64,000 bases of DNA from Methylobacterium sp. NMS14P (GCF_028583545.1 NZ_CP087106.1:4584501-4648500), one strand, 5' to 3'; shown: positions 27,195 to 36,240, counted from the stretch's first letter. The notes: generated from the letters alone by a model not told the origin. Numbers and translations are program-made.

Positions 27195-27560
27195 TCAAGC
27201 CATCATCCTTCGCATCGTCGCGGTGACCTCGTCGCGTTTGTAGGGCTTCTGGAAGAACACGCCCCGCGCCGGCAATTCCTCCGGAAGGGGGCGCCGCTTG
27301 CCCGAAACGATGATGAGCTCGATGGGCGGCCAGCGGTCCCGGACCGCGGCGGCGAAGTGCATGCCGTTCAGGCCGCCCGGCATGTCGATGTCGGTGAACA
27401 CCACGCGGATGTCGAGCCGCGTCTCCAGGATGAGCACGGCGTCGGCGGCGCTGGCCACGTGGAGGGCCTCAAACCCGGCCTCCTCGACGAGGTCGACTGC
27501 CATCATGCGCTGCAGTGGCTCGTCCTCGACGACGAGGACGACCAAGCTCGCAGGGGGCAT
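27195..27560 (-). CDS. Single-domain response regulator downstream of giant HWE kinase
   Basis: 121-aa receiver-only protein: VLVVEDEPLQRMM (acidic residues), VVFTDIDMPGGLNGMHFA (phospho-acceptor D), IIVSGKR (switch Ser) and the Lys in FFQKPYKRDEV. This is the subtype commonly found beside HWE/HisKA_2 kinases. The ATG at 27560 is 22 bases after the stop of the kinase gene, which supports one operon and a kinase-regulator pair. No output domain. Confidence 0.9.
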   Translation of the reverse strand: MPPASLVVLVVEDEPLQRMMAVDLVEEAGFEALHVASAADAVLILETRLDIRVVFTDIDMPGGLNGMHFAAAVRDRWPPIELIIVSGKRRPLPEELPARGVFFQKPYKRDEVTATMRRMMA

Positions 27561-27582
27561 TGCCTGGCCCAAACGCACCTCC

Positions 27583-30500
27583 TCAGGAATGCTGCAACTG
27601 GACGAGGGGAGCGCGCATCGTCGCCCGGAATCCTGACGGGGGGTAACAGAGGTCCACCCCTCCCGTTCCGACGAGCCCAAGGCCGATCAGGCGCGACCCG
27701 AAGCCCTTGCGGCCGCCGGCCGTCGGCGGTGCCACCGGCGGGCCGTCGCGCTCCGCCCAGTCGAAGGTGACCTCCCTGGCCTCGTCCTCGCCGTCGAGGC
27801 GCCAGTCGACCGAGACGCGGCCATTGGGGACGGACAGGGCCCCGTACTTCGCCGCGTTGGTCGCCAGCTCGTGCAGCAGAAGGGACAGGGACAGCGTCGC
27901 GCGCGGACCGAGGTCGATCTCGGGGCCCGACACATCGATGCGGTCGCCGTGGCCGACGCCCGCGAGCACGGCCTTGACGACTTCCCTCGCCGGCGCGGCG
28001 GTCCAGCTCTGGCGCAGGAGCACGTCGTGGGCGGAAGAGAGGGCGTGGATGCGCTTCTCGAACGCCTCGACGGGCGCGCGGTCGGGAACGCGACGCAGGG
28101 TCTGCGTGGCGATCGACAGAACCATCGCGAACGTGTTCTTGAGCCGGTGCGACAGCTCCTCGTTGAGCACCCGCTGGTCGGCCTCGGCGCGCACCCGGGC
28201 CACGGTCGTCTGTATCCGGTCGGCGACGGTCCGCACGAAGGCCAGCTCGTCGCGGGTGAAGGCATGGGCCTCCGCGTAGTGGACGAAGCCGAGCCCCACG
28301 AGCTGTCCACGCTCGATGACCGGCACGTTGATGAGAGCGCGCACCCCGATGCCGAGCAGCGCCGCGGCCTGGCTGCGGGGGTCGCGCTCGACGTCCTCGA
28401 CGGCGACGACCTCGCCGCGCCTCAACTCGTCGAGGTAGCTCCCGTAGGTCCTAAACCGGTGCAGCCCGGCGACCGAGGCGACGCCCGGGGCGCACCAGTC
28501 GGTCGGGATGTCGACCGTCTCCTCGGCCGCATCGACGAGCCCGTAGCCGGCCCGCGTGGCGCCGAGTGCGCCGGACATGATCTCGGCGGCGGCCTGGACG
28601 AGCGTCGGCACGTCGTCGGTCTCGCGCAGGCGTTCGCCGAGGGCGAGCAACGCGTCGCGACGCGCGTCCGCCTCGACGCGGGCCGTCACCTCCAGGAAGA
28701 TGACGCCGAAGCGCTCGGGTCCGAGCGGGAAACCGCGGCCCTCGTACCACCGTTTCAGCGTGCCGACCTGTCGGATGAAGGTGATGGGCCGCCCGGTCTC
28801 GACGATATCCGCGAACTCGTCGACCCATGCGTCCTCGATTCCCGGGAAGACCTCGCGGATCGTGCGTCCGACGACGCGGGACGGTTCGATCCCGACGAGG
28901 GCACCCCAGGCCGCGTTCACGTCGACGTAGCGCCAGTCCGTCACGGAGCCTCCGTCGGCGCGCACGACCTCGCCGACGAGGAACCCCTCGCTCAGGCGTT
29001 CGAACAGGCCGCGCCAGTGCTCCTCGCTCTCGCGCAGGGCCTCCTGTGCCGCGCGCCGCTCCTCGACGTCGAGCAGGACGCCCGGGAAGCTCAGCGGCGT
29101 TCCGTCCGGACCGTGGTCGACCCGACCGTTGGCCTCGATCCAGTAGTAGCGCCCGTCCGCGCGCCGCACCCGGTACTGGTGGGCGTAGGCGCCGCCTCGC
29201 AGGATGGAGGCGGTGATGGCGGCGGACAGCCCGGCTTGATCGTCAGGATGCACCGTCGCGACGATCTGGGCGAGCGGGATCCCCTCACGACCGAGCGCTG
29301 GGTCCAGGCCGAAGCTGCGCGCGAACGCCTCGTCCACGGTGAAGCGGTCGGAGGGCAGGTCCCAGTGCCATGTCCCGATGATCGCGCCGGCCGCGAGCGC
29401 GAGCCGCACCCGGTCGACGTTCTGGCGCGCGAGGGCCTCGCTGGCGCGCAGGCGCTCCTCGGCGTCCCGCCGCGCGGTGACGTCGTTGAAGAAGATCGCG
29501 ATCCGCCGCTCCTCGGGCTGCCCGACGCGGACGGCGCGGACGTCGAACCAGCGCTTGAAGCTTTCGGCGTAGTTCTCGAAGTTCGCCGGCTCGCCGGTCC
29601 GCGCGACGTGGCCGTAGGTGTCGAACCAGAACCGCTCCAGGTCGGGGGCGAACTCGGTGACCCACTTGCCGCGCAGGTTGACCCCGGCCTGCCGCTCGAA
29701 GGCCGGGTTGGCCTCGACGAAGCGGTAGTCCACCGGCCGGTCGTCGTCGTCGTCGAACTTGACCTCGACGATGGCGAACGCCGTCTCGACGGTGTCCAGG
29801 ATGGCCCTGAAGCGCGCGTCGCTCCGACGCAGCGCCTCCTCCGCCTCGTGACGGTCGGTGACGTCCTGCACCGTGCCGAACATCTGGGTGGCGGCGCCGG
29901 CCGCGTCGCGCAGGAAGTTCGCGCGTCGCGCGATCCAGCGCGGCGCGCCGTCGTCGGCCCTGCGGATGCGGTACTCGACGTCGAGCGCCGCGGTGCCGGC
30001 CCGCCGGGTCCCGTCGTTCGAAGCGACGGCGCGGTCCTCCGGCACGACCAGCGTCTCGAACCGCTCGACCGAGTACAGGCCGACGGGAGGCACTCCGTAG
30101 ATCCGCGCGAACTCGGCCGAGACGTTGATCAGCCCGGTCTCCACGTCGACCTCGAACGTGCCGACCTGCCCCGCCTCCTGCGCCAGGCGCGAGCGCTTGT
30201 CGCCCTCGCGAAGGGCCACCTCGCCCGCGATGCGTTCCCGGACGGCCGAGACGTAGCGGGCCACGGTCTCGAAGAAGGCCAGGGCCTCGGCGTCGAAGGC
30301 GGGGGTCCGGGCCGAACAGAACGAAATGACCCCGACGACGGAGCCGCGGCTCATGACCGGGTAACCGGCGAAGGCGTCGATGCCGACCTGCCGGGCCAGC
30401 GCATAGCGCGGCTCCCGCGTGGCCTGGACCGCCGCGAGGACGAAAGGGCGCCGGGTCTCGGCGACGATGCCGCACAACGGGCTGTCGAAGCCGACATGGC

Positions 30501-31797
30501 GCAGGGCGGCCTGGATCTCCTCGCTCGCCCCGATGGCGTGCGTCAGCCGCAGGTGCCGCCGGTCCGGGGCGATGTCGTAGAGGTAGCCCTGGTCGAATCC
30601 GAGGCTTGCCGCACCGGCCGCCAGGATCGGCTCGACGGCCCGGGCGGGGTCGTCGGCCGTGAGCAGCGCCGCCGACACCCGCGACAGCAGGTCGAGGCGC
30701 TGCTGCGCACGGCGCCTGGCCGTGGCCTCCTCGGCCTCGGCCACGGCGGTCAGGCCCGCCGTCGCGGCGGCCGCGAACAGCCGCGCCAGGTCGCGGTCGC
30801 GTTCCCGGAACGCCCCGACCCGACCGGACTGGAGCTTCAGCACGCCGACGACACGGCCTCCGCGCGAGATCGGCGCGAGCACGGCGGACCGCATGGCCAC
30901 CATGTGCGCGAGGTGCGGCTTGACCTGCCCGTCACGAAGCACGTCGTTCGCCAGCAACGGGACGTCGCCCAACGCGCACCGCCCGGCGAGGCTGTCGTGC
31001 AGCGGCACGCGCAGGCCCCGGTGCGCGGCCAGGGCGCCGGTGACCGCGCGGTATTCGAGGTCCTCGCCGTCGACCAGCTCGACGACGGCACCCTCGGCCG
31101 CCGGCACGCCCAGCATCGCTCCCGCCGTCACCGCGTCGAGGATGGCGTCGAGGTCCCCCCCGGCCGCCGCCACGGTCGCGTTGGTGCGTGCCAGGAGATC
31201 GCGCTCGCGTCGTCCGGCCTCCTGTTCGGCAAGCAGCGCGTCGCGGGCCCCGAGGGCCCGGCGCAATTCCAGGAGCTCGCCGACCTGCCGGCCCAGGGCG
31301 CGGAGGTCGTCGGCCTGCTCCCGCGTCAGGCCCGACGGGCGCGGCTCGGTGTCGATGACGCACAGCGAACCGACGACCTGCCCGTCCGACAGGCGCAGGG
31401 GGGCGCCCGCGTAGAAGCGAATGAAGGGTTCGCCGGTGACGAGCGTGTTGGCGGCCGTACGGCTGTCGACCGTCAGGTCCGGGATGACGAGGAGGTCGGG
31501 CTCGGCGAGCGCGAACTTGCAGACCGAACCATCGAGATCGGTCTCGCATCGCGGGAAGCCGACGCGCGCCTTGAACCACTGGCGGTCGACCGCGACCAGG
31601 CTGACGAGGGCGACGGGCGTGGCGCACAGGCGCGTCGCCAGGCGTACGACGTCGTCGAAGGCGGCCTCGGGCTGGGTATCGAGGATCGCCAGATCGTCGA
31701 GTGCGGCAACGCGAGCGGGATCGACGACGACCGGCGGCGACGCCCCAACCGCGTCGTTCCCGGCAGGCGGGACATCGAAGTCAGCTCCGTGTCGCAT
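27583..31797 (-). CDS. Very large multi-sensor HWE-family histidine kinase
   Basis: About 1404 aa from the ATG at 31797. Domain reading: three GAF domains (about 25-170 with VSLVAVDRQWFKARVGF, 200-340, 370-530), four PAS/PAC domains (about 545-1050), a fourth GAF (about 1060-1210, ATRAGYGLVDAAEETVDIP), and a C-terminal HWE kinase. The kinase has the phospho-accepting His in LSHRLKNTFAMVLSIATQTL, the N-box LLHELATNAAKYGAL and WAERDGPPV (the W.E of HWE). No membrane segment, so it is a cytoplasmic integrator. It is followed by a receiver-only protein. The frame continues upstream to 32019 but that part reads as low-complexity shadow. Confidence 0.9.
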   Translation of the reverse strand: MRHGADFDVPPAGNDAVGASPPVVVDPARVAALDDLAILDTQPEAAFDDVVRLATRLCATPVALVSLVAVDRQWFKARVGFPRCETDLDGSVCKFALAEPDLLVIPDLTVDSRTAANTLVTGEPFIRFYAGAPLRLSDGQVVGSLCVIDTEPRPSGLTREQADDLRALGRQVGELLELRRALGARDALLAEQEAGRRERDLLARTNATVAAAGGDLDAILDAVTAGAMLGVPAAEGAVVELVDGEDLEYRAVTGALAAHRGLRVPLHDSLAGRCALGDVPLLANDVLRDGQVKPHLAHMVAMRSAVLAPISRGGRVVGVLKLQSGRVGAFRERDRDLARLFAAAATAGLTAVAEAEEATARRRAQQRLDLLSRVSAALLTADDPARAVEPILAAGAASLGFDQGYLYDIAPDRRHLRLTHAIGASEEIQAALRHVGFDSPLCGIVAETRRPFVLAAVQATREPRYALARQVGIDAFAGYPVMSRGSVVGVISFCSARTPAFDAEALAFFETVARYVSAVRERIAGEVALREGDKRSRLAQEAGQVGTFEVDVETGLINVSAEFARIYGVPPVGLYSVERFETLVVPEDRAVASNDGTRRAGTAALDVEYRIRRADDGAPRWIARRANFLRDAAGAATQMFGTVQDVTDRHEAEEALRRSDARFRAILDTVETAFAIVEVKFDDDDDRPVDYRFVEANPAFERQAGVNLRGKWVTEFAPDLERFWFDTYGHVARTGEPANFENYAESFKRWFDVRAVRVGQPEERRIAIFFNDVTARRDAEERLRASEALARQNVDRVRLALAAGAIIGTWHWDLPSDRFTVDEAFARSFGLDPALGREGIPLAQIVATVHPDDQAGLSAAITASILRGGAYAHQYRVRRADGRYYWIEANGRVDHGPDGTPLSFPGVLLDVEERRAAQEALRESEEHWRGLFERLSEGFLVGEVVRADGGSVTDWRYVDVNAAWGALVGIEPSRVVGRTIREVFPGIEDAWVDEFADIVETGRPITFIRQVGTLKRWYEGRGFPLGPERFGVIFLEVTARVEADARRDALLALGERLRETDDVPTLVQAAAEIMSGALGATRAGYGLVDAAEETVDIPTDWCAPGVASVAGLHRFRTYGSYLDELRRGEVVAVEDVERDPRSQAAALLGIGVRALINVPVIERGQLVGLGFVHYAEAHAFTRDELAFVRTVADRIQTTVARVRAEADQRVLNEELSHRLKNTFAMVLSIATQTLRRVPDRAPVEAFEKRIHALSSAHDVLLRQSWTAAPAREVVKAVLAGVGHGDRIDVSGPEIDLGPRATLSLSLLLHELATNAAKYGALSVPNGRVSVDWRLDGEDEAREVTFDWAERDGPPVAPPTAGGRKGFGSRLIGLGLVGTGGVDLCYPPSGFRATMRAPLVQLQHS

Positions 31798-32158
31798 CGG
31801 TCTCGACCGAATGGCGCTCGGCCTCCGGGACCTCCGGCGCGATGGGAGCGTGTGTGGCCGAGGGTGCGACCTCGCTCGCGCCTGCGAAACCTTCCAAGGG
31901 GACCTGAGCGGCAATCCGAGCGGTGTGAGCGACCATAGGGAGTGATGCCTCGGGGTGCAACACGGCGTCCGGCCCGGGCGCCTTCGGCCTGCAGCAGGCC
32001 TCCCCGACGGACCCGGCATCGTTGGGGATGCCGAGCCAGTCGCGCAATCCGGGGCACGCGCCCACGTGCTCCGCCTGGCCGTCGTCCCCGAGGGCCACGC
32101 CCCGGGGACGGCCGTCGTTCGCGAGCAGGACCACCCGGTTCCCGTTCCCCGCCTTCAT
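31781..32158 (-). CDS. Hypothetical protein upstream of giant kinase
   Basis: 125-aa protein whose end overlaps the kinase start by 17 bases in another frame. A GAGGGA ribosome site precedes the ATG. The N-terminal half (VVLLANDGRPRGVALGDDG, CPGLRDWLGIPNDAG) has natural composition; the C-terminal half is Ala/Pro/Glu-rich and probably disordered. No family recognised. The overlap suggests it is translated together with the kinase. Confidence 0.5.
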   Translation of the reverse strand: MKAGNGNRVVLLANDGRPRGVALGDDGQAEHVGACPGLRDWLGIPNDAGSVGEACCRPKAPGPDAVLHPEASLPMVAHTARIAAQVPLEGFAGASEVAPSATHAPIAPEVPEAERHSVETDATRS

Positions 32159-32299
32159 TGCCGTCCCTCTCCCGACGGCTCCCTCGGTCGACCGTCCACC
32201 GCCGACGGTCGCCTTGTATCGCTACCTACGCACCGTATCTCCATCGACCACACCTCATCCCGGCCATGGGCCGGAGACGTCAAGGTGTCGTGGACTGCC

Positions 32300-32758
32300 T
32301 CAACTGGCTCGGTCGGCACGAAACCGGGTGCCGCCGCCATGCGTGTCCTGGCACCGGCATGACGGCGGCAGGTCGCGGCCGCCGCCGCGAAGGGACGCCT
32401 CGCCGGTCAGCAGCCGGACGAGCAGGTGCTCCAACGGCTCGGCTTGGTAGGGCTTCTGCAGCACCGGGATGCCCCGGTAGTTCACCTCAAGTCCCCGCTG
32501 GCCGTAGCCGGTCGCGAACAGGAACGGGATGCCACGCCCGAAGAGCAGGTCGGCGACCGGGTAGCTGCGCGCATCGCCGAGGTTCACGTCCAGCACGGCG
32601 AGGTCGAAGGCCTCGGACCGAGCCAGGCCGAGCGCCTTGTCGAGCCGCATGGCGACGTCCACCTCGCAACCGAGGTCGAGCAGCATGTCCTCCGCGAGCA
32701 TGGCCACGAGGCTCTCGTCCTCGACCAGCAACACACGGCGTCCGACCAACATCGTCAT
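32300..32758 (-). CDS. FAT-GUY type single-domain response regulator
   Basis: 152-aa protein: VLLVEDESLVAML (acidic residues), LAVLDVNLGDARSYP (phospho-acceptor D) and IPFLFATGYGQRGL, the PFxFATG(Y) signature of the FAT-GUY receivers, then Lys in VLQKPYQ. Known members (SdrG, MrrA and relatives) act in the alphaproteobacterial general stress response. The C-terminal 35 residues are a Gly/Arg/Cys-rich tail. Its ATG overlaps the stop of the HWE kinase gene (ATGA), so it is the kinase's direct partner. Confidence 0.9.
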   Translation of the reverse strand: MTMLVGRRVLLVEDESLVAMLAEDMLLDLGCEVDVAMRLDKALGLARSEAFDLAVLDVNLGDARSYPVADLLFGRGIPFLFATGYGQRGLEVNYRGIPVLQKPYQAEPLEHLLVRLLTGEASLRGGGRDLPPSCRCQDTHGGGTRFRADRAS

Positions 32759-33891
32759 GGGTTGCCCCGCCCCTCGACGGCTTCCTGGCCGACCCATCCC
32801 AACGTGGTCAGCGGGATCTCCAGCCGACAGGTGACGCCGGCCGGGGCGTAGTCGATCACGGCGCTCCCGTCGAACTCCATGGGAAGCTGCCGCTCGATCA
32901 GGCGGGAGCCGAACCCCTTGCGGGCCGGCGGCGTGACCGGTGGTCCGTCTCTCTCCTCCCAGAGCAGGTCGAACTGCTGGCGCCCCTCGTCCCCGTCATG
33001 CGAGGACCACGTCACCGCGACCTGACCTTCGGGAACCGACAGGGCGCCGTACTTGGCTGCGTTGGTCATCAGTTCGTGCAGCGCCATCGCCAACGTGACC
33101 GCCACCTTGGGGTGCAACCGCGCGTCCGGTCCTTGTAGCCGAAAGCGGTTAACGTTGACCTCCGCCAAAAGGTGGGGGGCCAGCGCCCGCTCGATCACCT
33201 GCAGGAGGCTGGCGCTCTCCCAGTTGTCCTCGACCAGCACGTTGTGGGCGTTCGACAGGGCGGCCATGCGGGCGTCGAACACGGCGCGCACGGCCTGTTC
33301 CGTCCGCCCGCGGAAGGTCTGAGCGGCGATGGACTGCACCGTGGCCAGGGTGTTCTTCACCCGGTGGTTCAGCTCGTTGATCAGCAGGCGCTGGCGCTCG
33401 GCCGCCGCCTTCTCCTCGCTGATGTCGCGGACCTCGATGATCGTGCCGATGATGTTCGTGGCATCGTCGTGGATCGGGCTGGCGGTGAAGCCGACCGGGA
33501 AGAAATGTCCGTCCCGGTGGACGAAGACCTCCTCGCCACGCTCCTGGTTGTTCTCGGGGAAGGCGCGGTCGATGGCGCATTCGGCCAGCGGGAACGGCCG
33601 ACCGTCCGGGTAGGTGTGGTGCACGATGTCGTGCAGCGGGCAGTCGCGCGCCAGGACCTCTGCGAGCGTCCAGCCGGTGAGCGCCTCGGCGGCGCGGTTC
33701 ATGTAGATGCAGTGCTGGCGGTCATCCATCAGGAAGATGGAGACGGAGGCGTTGTTCAGGACCGCGTTGAGGCGGCGCTCGGTCTCGAAGAGCTGCCCGC
33801 TCCCCCGCCGCAGGCTCACCAGGGGCGCATTGGCGGCGGCTCTCGACTGCAGCGGCTGCCGGGAGTTCGGCACGGGCACGACCTTTCGCAC
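32755..33891 (-). CDS. PAS-HWE sensor histidine kinase
   Basis: About 378 aa. One PAS/PAC domain (VLNNASVSIFLMDDRQHCIY, then DGHFFPVGFTASPI) is followed by an HWE kinase: His in LNHRVKNTLATVQSIAAQTF, N-box LHELMTNAAKYGAL, and LLWEERDGPPV followed by GFGSRLIE. No membrane segment. The GTG at 33891 is a reasonable start but the frame is open to 33975, so the N-terminus is uncertain. It forms an ATGA-coupled pair with the FAT-GUY regulator at 32758; such pairs feed PhyR in related bacteria (inference here). Confidence 0.9.
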   Translation of the reverse strand: MRKVVPVPNSRQPLQSRAAANAPLVSLRRGSGQLFETERRLNAVLNNASVSIFLMDDRQHCIYMNRAAEALTGWTLAEVLARDCPLHDIVHHTYPDGRPFPLAECAIDRAFPENNQERGEEVFVHRDGHFFPVGFTASPIHDDATNIIGTIIEVRDISEEKAAAERQRLLINELNHRVKNTLATVQSIAAQTFRGRTEQAVRAVFDARMAALSNAHNVLVEDNWESASLLQVIERALAPHLLAEVNVNRFRLQGPDARLHPKVAVTLAMALHELMTNAAKYGALSVPEGQVAVTWSSHDGDEGRQQFDLLWEERDGPPVTPPARKGFGSRLIERQLPMEFDGSAVIDYAPAGVTCRLEIPLTTLGWVGQEAVEGRGNP

Positions 33892-34225
33892 GTATCGGCC
33901 CGGCACCCTGTGTGCGGGTCCGGGGAGTGGGGGAGCCGGGCACGCCGGAGGGCATCCGCGACGTGCGCCGGACACGGAGGTTCGAATGCACCTTTTTTTC
34001 GTCCGGTGGTTCCACCCCCTGGGCGAGGCCGGCCCTGCTCGGGCGACGGTCCGTGGCGGGCGGGTTCCGACCTGCGGACCTGCGCCGGTCGGGATGGCCT
34101 CGATGCCTACCCCGCCGCCTTTCGTCCTGGCCGGGATGCCGCGACGTTCCGCGCCTCACGTCGTCCCGGAACGTCGCCCGGCCGTTGCAGCTTATAGGGC
34201 ATCCCCACATATCACGAGATGTCGA
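33892..34225. other. Intergenic region between kinase and GY-rich gene
   Basis: 334 bases between divergent genes. I see no credible coding frame here. It should carry the promoters of both. On the minus strand GGAAC (34013-34009) stands 17 bases before GTG, which is only a partial match to an EcfG-type site. Confidence 0.4.
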
Positions 34226-34636
34226 ATGCGTAAGATCGCACTCGCCTCCACGGCCTTGTTCGGCCTGGGTCTGCTGGCATCGGCGCCCGCCGAAGCACGC
34301 GGTTGGGGTTACGGCAGCGGCTACGGTTATGGCCATGGCGGCTACGGTTACGGCGGCGGATATCGCGGCATCGGGTTCCGGGGCGGCTACGGCGGCTACG
34401 GACGCGGTTACGGCTATCGCGGTTACGGCTATCGCCGCGGCATCGGCTCCGGTGCAGCCATCGGCCTCGGGATCGCGGGTCTCGCCGCAGGCGCCATCGT
34501 CGCGAATTCGTACGGTGGCTACGGTTACGGCTATGGCCGCCCGGTCGGGTACTATGGCGGCTACGGCTACGCACCCAGTTACGGCTACGCCCCGGCCTAC
34601 GGATACGGCTACCCGGCTTACGGCTACGGATACTAA
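34226..34636 (+). CDS. Secreted Gly/Tyr-rich repeat protein
   Basis: 136-aa protein. It has an N-terminal signal peptide (MRKIALASTALFGLGLLASA, cleavage probably after AEA), then a mature part built of short GYG, GGYGYG and GYR repeats broken by one hydrophobic segment (GAAIGLGIAGLAAGAIVA), and ends GYPAYGYGY. Similar GY-rich exported proteins occur in Rhizobiales, with unproven structural or surface roles. The ATG at 34226 is the only start consistent with the signal peptide. Confidence 0.82.
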   Translation: MRKIALASTALFGLGLLASAPAEARGWGYGSGYGYGHGGYGYGGGYRGIGFRGGYGGYGRGYGYRGYGYRRGIGSGAAIGLGIAGLAAGAIVANSYGGYGYGYGRPVGYYGGYGYAPSYGYAPAYGYGYPAYGYGY

Positions 34637-34685
34637 ACCGTCGCTTCGAACGGCGGGCCGCTGGCTGCGCCGAACCGTCCAACGA

Positions 34686-34717
34686 GCGGCGTCCGACGGT
34701 CCGTCGGGCGCCGCTTT
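34686..34717 (+). terminator. Terminator of the GY-rich gene
   Basis: 12-bp stem with one G-U type pair (GCGGCGTCCGAC / GTCGGGCGCCGC), 5-base loop, followed by TTT. It lies about 50 bases after the stop of the GY-rich gene. Confidence 0.65.
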
Positions 34718-34790
34718 GCGCATGGAAGCAGCCAAGGGCGCCGACATGGAGTTCGATGCATGCACCGGGCGCATCGGCCACGGGCTGCCT

Positions 34791-35102
34791 TCAGGTCGAT
34801 GAGACCATTTCCCCCGGTGTCGGTTCGGCCCCGGCGGCGCCGGGTTCCGGCGCGGACGAGGATGCCGGCACGATGGCGCCGGAGGCCGCGACGAGCGAGC
34901 CTATCACGTTGAGCAGCGCGAGCCGCTCCGGATGGTCCGCTCCGGTGGCGAGGAAGGTCGAGAGCTCGACGCGGGACGGTCTCCCGCCCGAGGGACCGTT
35001 CGGCTCATGCAGGACGAACACGTCCGCTGGGCGCTCGCCGACGCATAGGAACCAGCGGTCGCCGTTCGACGCGGCGTAGATGAGTTTGCGTGCGATGGTC
35101 AT
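34791..35102 (-). CDS. Conserved hypothetical protein (MTIARKLIY family)
   Basis: 103-aa protein beginning MTIARKLIYAASNGDRWFLC with a NLPSGG-like EPNGPSGGRPSRVEL segment and a helical RLALLNVIGSLV end. I recognise this as a small family common in Rhizobiales, without assigned function. The start at 35102 has GAGGAGG 11 bases upstream; an alternative ATG at 35126 adds eight residues. The C-terminal 25 residues are Ala/Pro/Ser-rich and probably disordered. Confidence 0.75.
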   Translation of the reverse strand: MTIARKLIYAASNGDRWFLCVGERPADVFVLHEPNGPSGGRPSRVELSTFLATGADHPERLALLNVIGSLVAASGAIVPASSSAPEPGAAGAEPTPGEMVSST

Positions 35103-35126
35103 GATGCCGGCGGCCTCCTCGTTCAT

Positions 35127-35532
35127 GTCAACTAGGGCCGAAGACAACGGTGGCCCTCGACCCGATGGTTGATCGCTCGAAGGCAGTTGGATGGTCGTGA
35201 GGCTGGCTGCCGGGCCCCGGGGGTAACGGTACGTGACCGCGGCGCGCACCGCGACCCTGGCCAGGCTTGCACCTACCCGCATCGCCGGGACAACTGCGCC
35301 GGCTGAAGGCTCAGGTCATCAGCCCCATCGAGACTCGACCTTCTCCCTCAGCCCGTCCGGCCACCACCGGGCGGGCACTTTTTCGAGGATCGAGGGTCGG
35401 ACGGTTCCCCGGATGTTGCCGGTCGGAAGGTCGGCCGCAGGGAGCCGAGGCCACGCGCGTAATTCGTAGCGCGGTTCAGTCATCGGCCCTGCCGGCCGAT
35501 CCGGCACGGGTTCGCTCGTAGGCGACGATGGC
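35127..35532. other. Intergenic region, nothing firm seen
   Basis: About 400 bases between two minus-strand genes. No coding frame with natural composition was found. A 10-bp perfect hairpin (GCTCGTAGGC / GCCTACGAGC, 35514-35540) at the right edge overlaps the stop codon of the Cys-rich gene and may end its transcript, but no T-run follows. Confidence 0.4.
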
Positions 35533-35751
35533 CTACGAGCATCCCTCCGACAAATTCGGGCGATTGCGTCTGAAGCAGGCCTTCACCTCGGGTCCGTCAG
35601 ACCTCATCCCGGCGCAGAACCGAAGGTAGTCGCCCCCGCAACTCGCCCTCATGGCTTCCATCCCCGGTCCCTCCTGCGCGGCGCATGGCCAGCTCGCGAC
35701 CAGGGGCGTCGCAAGCGCGAGCATCGCCAGGGTGGGAATACGGATATTCAT
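35533..35751 (-). CDS. Small secreted Cys-rich protein
   Basis: 72-aa protein. The N-terminus is a signal peptide (IRIPTLAMLALATPLVASWP, probable cleavage after CAA). The mature part has four cysteines in the pattern C...YLRFCAG...VKACFRRNRPNLSEGC, which resembles the cysteine-rich GLG1-type repeat found in short alphaproteobacterial periplasmic proteins. Function unknown. The ATG at 35751 is required for the signal peptide. Confidence 0.75.
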   Translation of the reverse strand: MNIRIPTLAMLALATPLVASWPCAAQEGPGMEAMRASCGGDYLRFCAGMRSDGPEVKACFRRNRPNLSEGCS

Positions 35752-36099
35752 CGGGCGGTCTTTTCTTGCGGTGTGGGCGGGACTGGGATTCGGCTGGCTT
35801 GGCTCAGGGTCGCAGGCAGGTCGGCGGGTTTCGGCTACGGCGAGGAGGGCCGCACGCGGGGACCGGCATGCCGCGGCAGCCCCCGTTCCCGAGGGTGGTC
35901 GTGAACGACCGGAAGGCGAACCCGGGGCGCCATGGAGTTGCGGCAAGCGCATCATCCTGACGTCCGCCCCGAGCCACGCGTGGACCGCCGGCGAGGCCAA
36001 CGGGGCGGGGAGGTTGAGCGACCGCCGAACCGAAGTCCGACGTGGGCGATGCCCCGGGGACTGCGTGACCGCAGGGTCCGGGGGACCGCATTCCCGGGG
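35752..36099. other. Intergenic region, no gene seen
   Basis: 348 bases between two minus-strand genes. A TCTTTTCTTGC tract lies next to the Cys-rich gene start. No convincing coding frame or RNA gene was seen. Confidence 0.35.
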
Positions 36100-36240
36100 C
36101 TAGCGCCCGTTGATGGGGCCTGGCTGCTGGGGTGCCGGAGGCTCGCTTGGCGGATCGCCTTCCGGCGGTGCCGGATCCGGCGGCGGGTCGCCTATGGGCG
36201 GCAGCGGATCGTCACCCGGGCGCGACGTGTCGGATTGCAT
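36100..36240 (-). CDS. Small Pro/Asp-rich protein
   Basis: 46-aa protein of very low complexity: DDPLPPIGDPPPDPAPPEGD followed by PPSEPPAPQQPGP. The ribosome site AAGGGGGAC precedes the ATG. It is not a member of the PSPGR family but has a similar Pro-rich, acidic, disordered character. Function unknown. Confidence 0.55.
   Translation of the reverse strand: MQSDTSRPGDDPLPPIGDPPPDPAPPEGDPPSEPPAPQQPGPINGR

Noticed and set aside
27871..31938. Plus-strand open frame of 1355 codons
   Set aside because: It is the mirror of the giant HWE kinase. Its composition is rich in Arg, Gly, Asp and His without domain structure, whereas the minus strand has clear GAF, PAS and kinase motifs.
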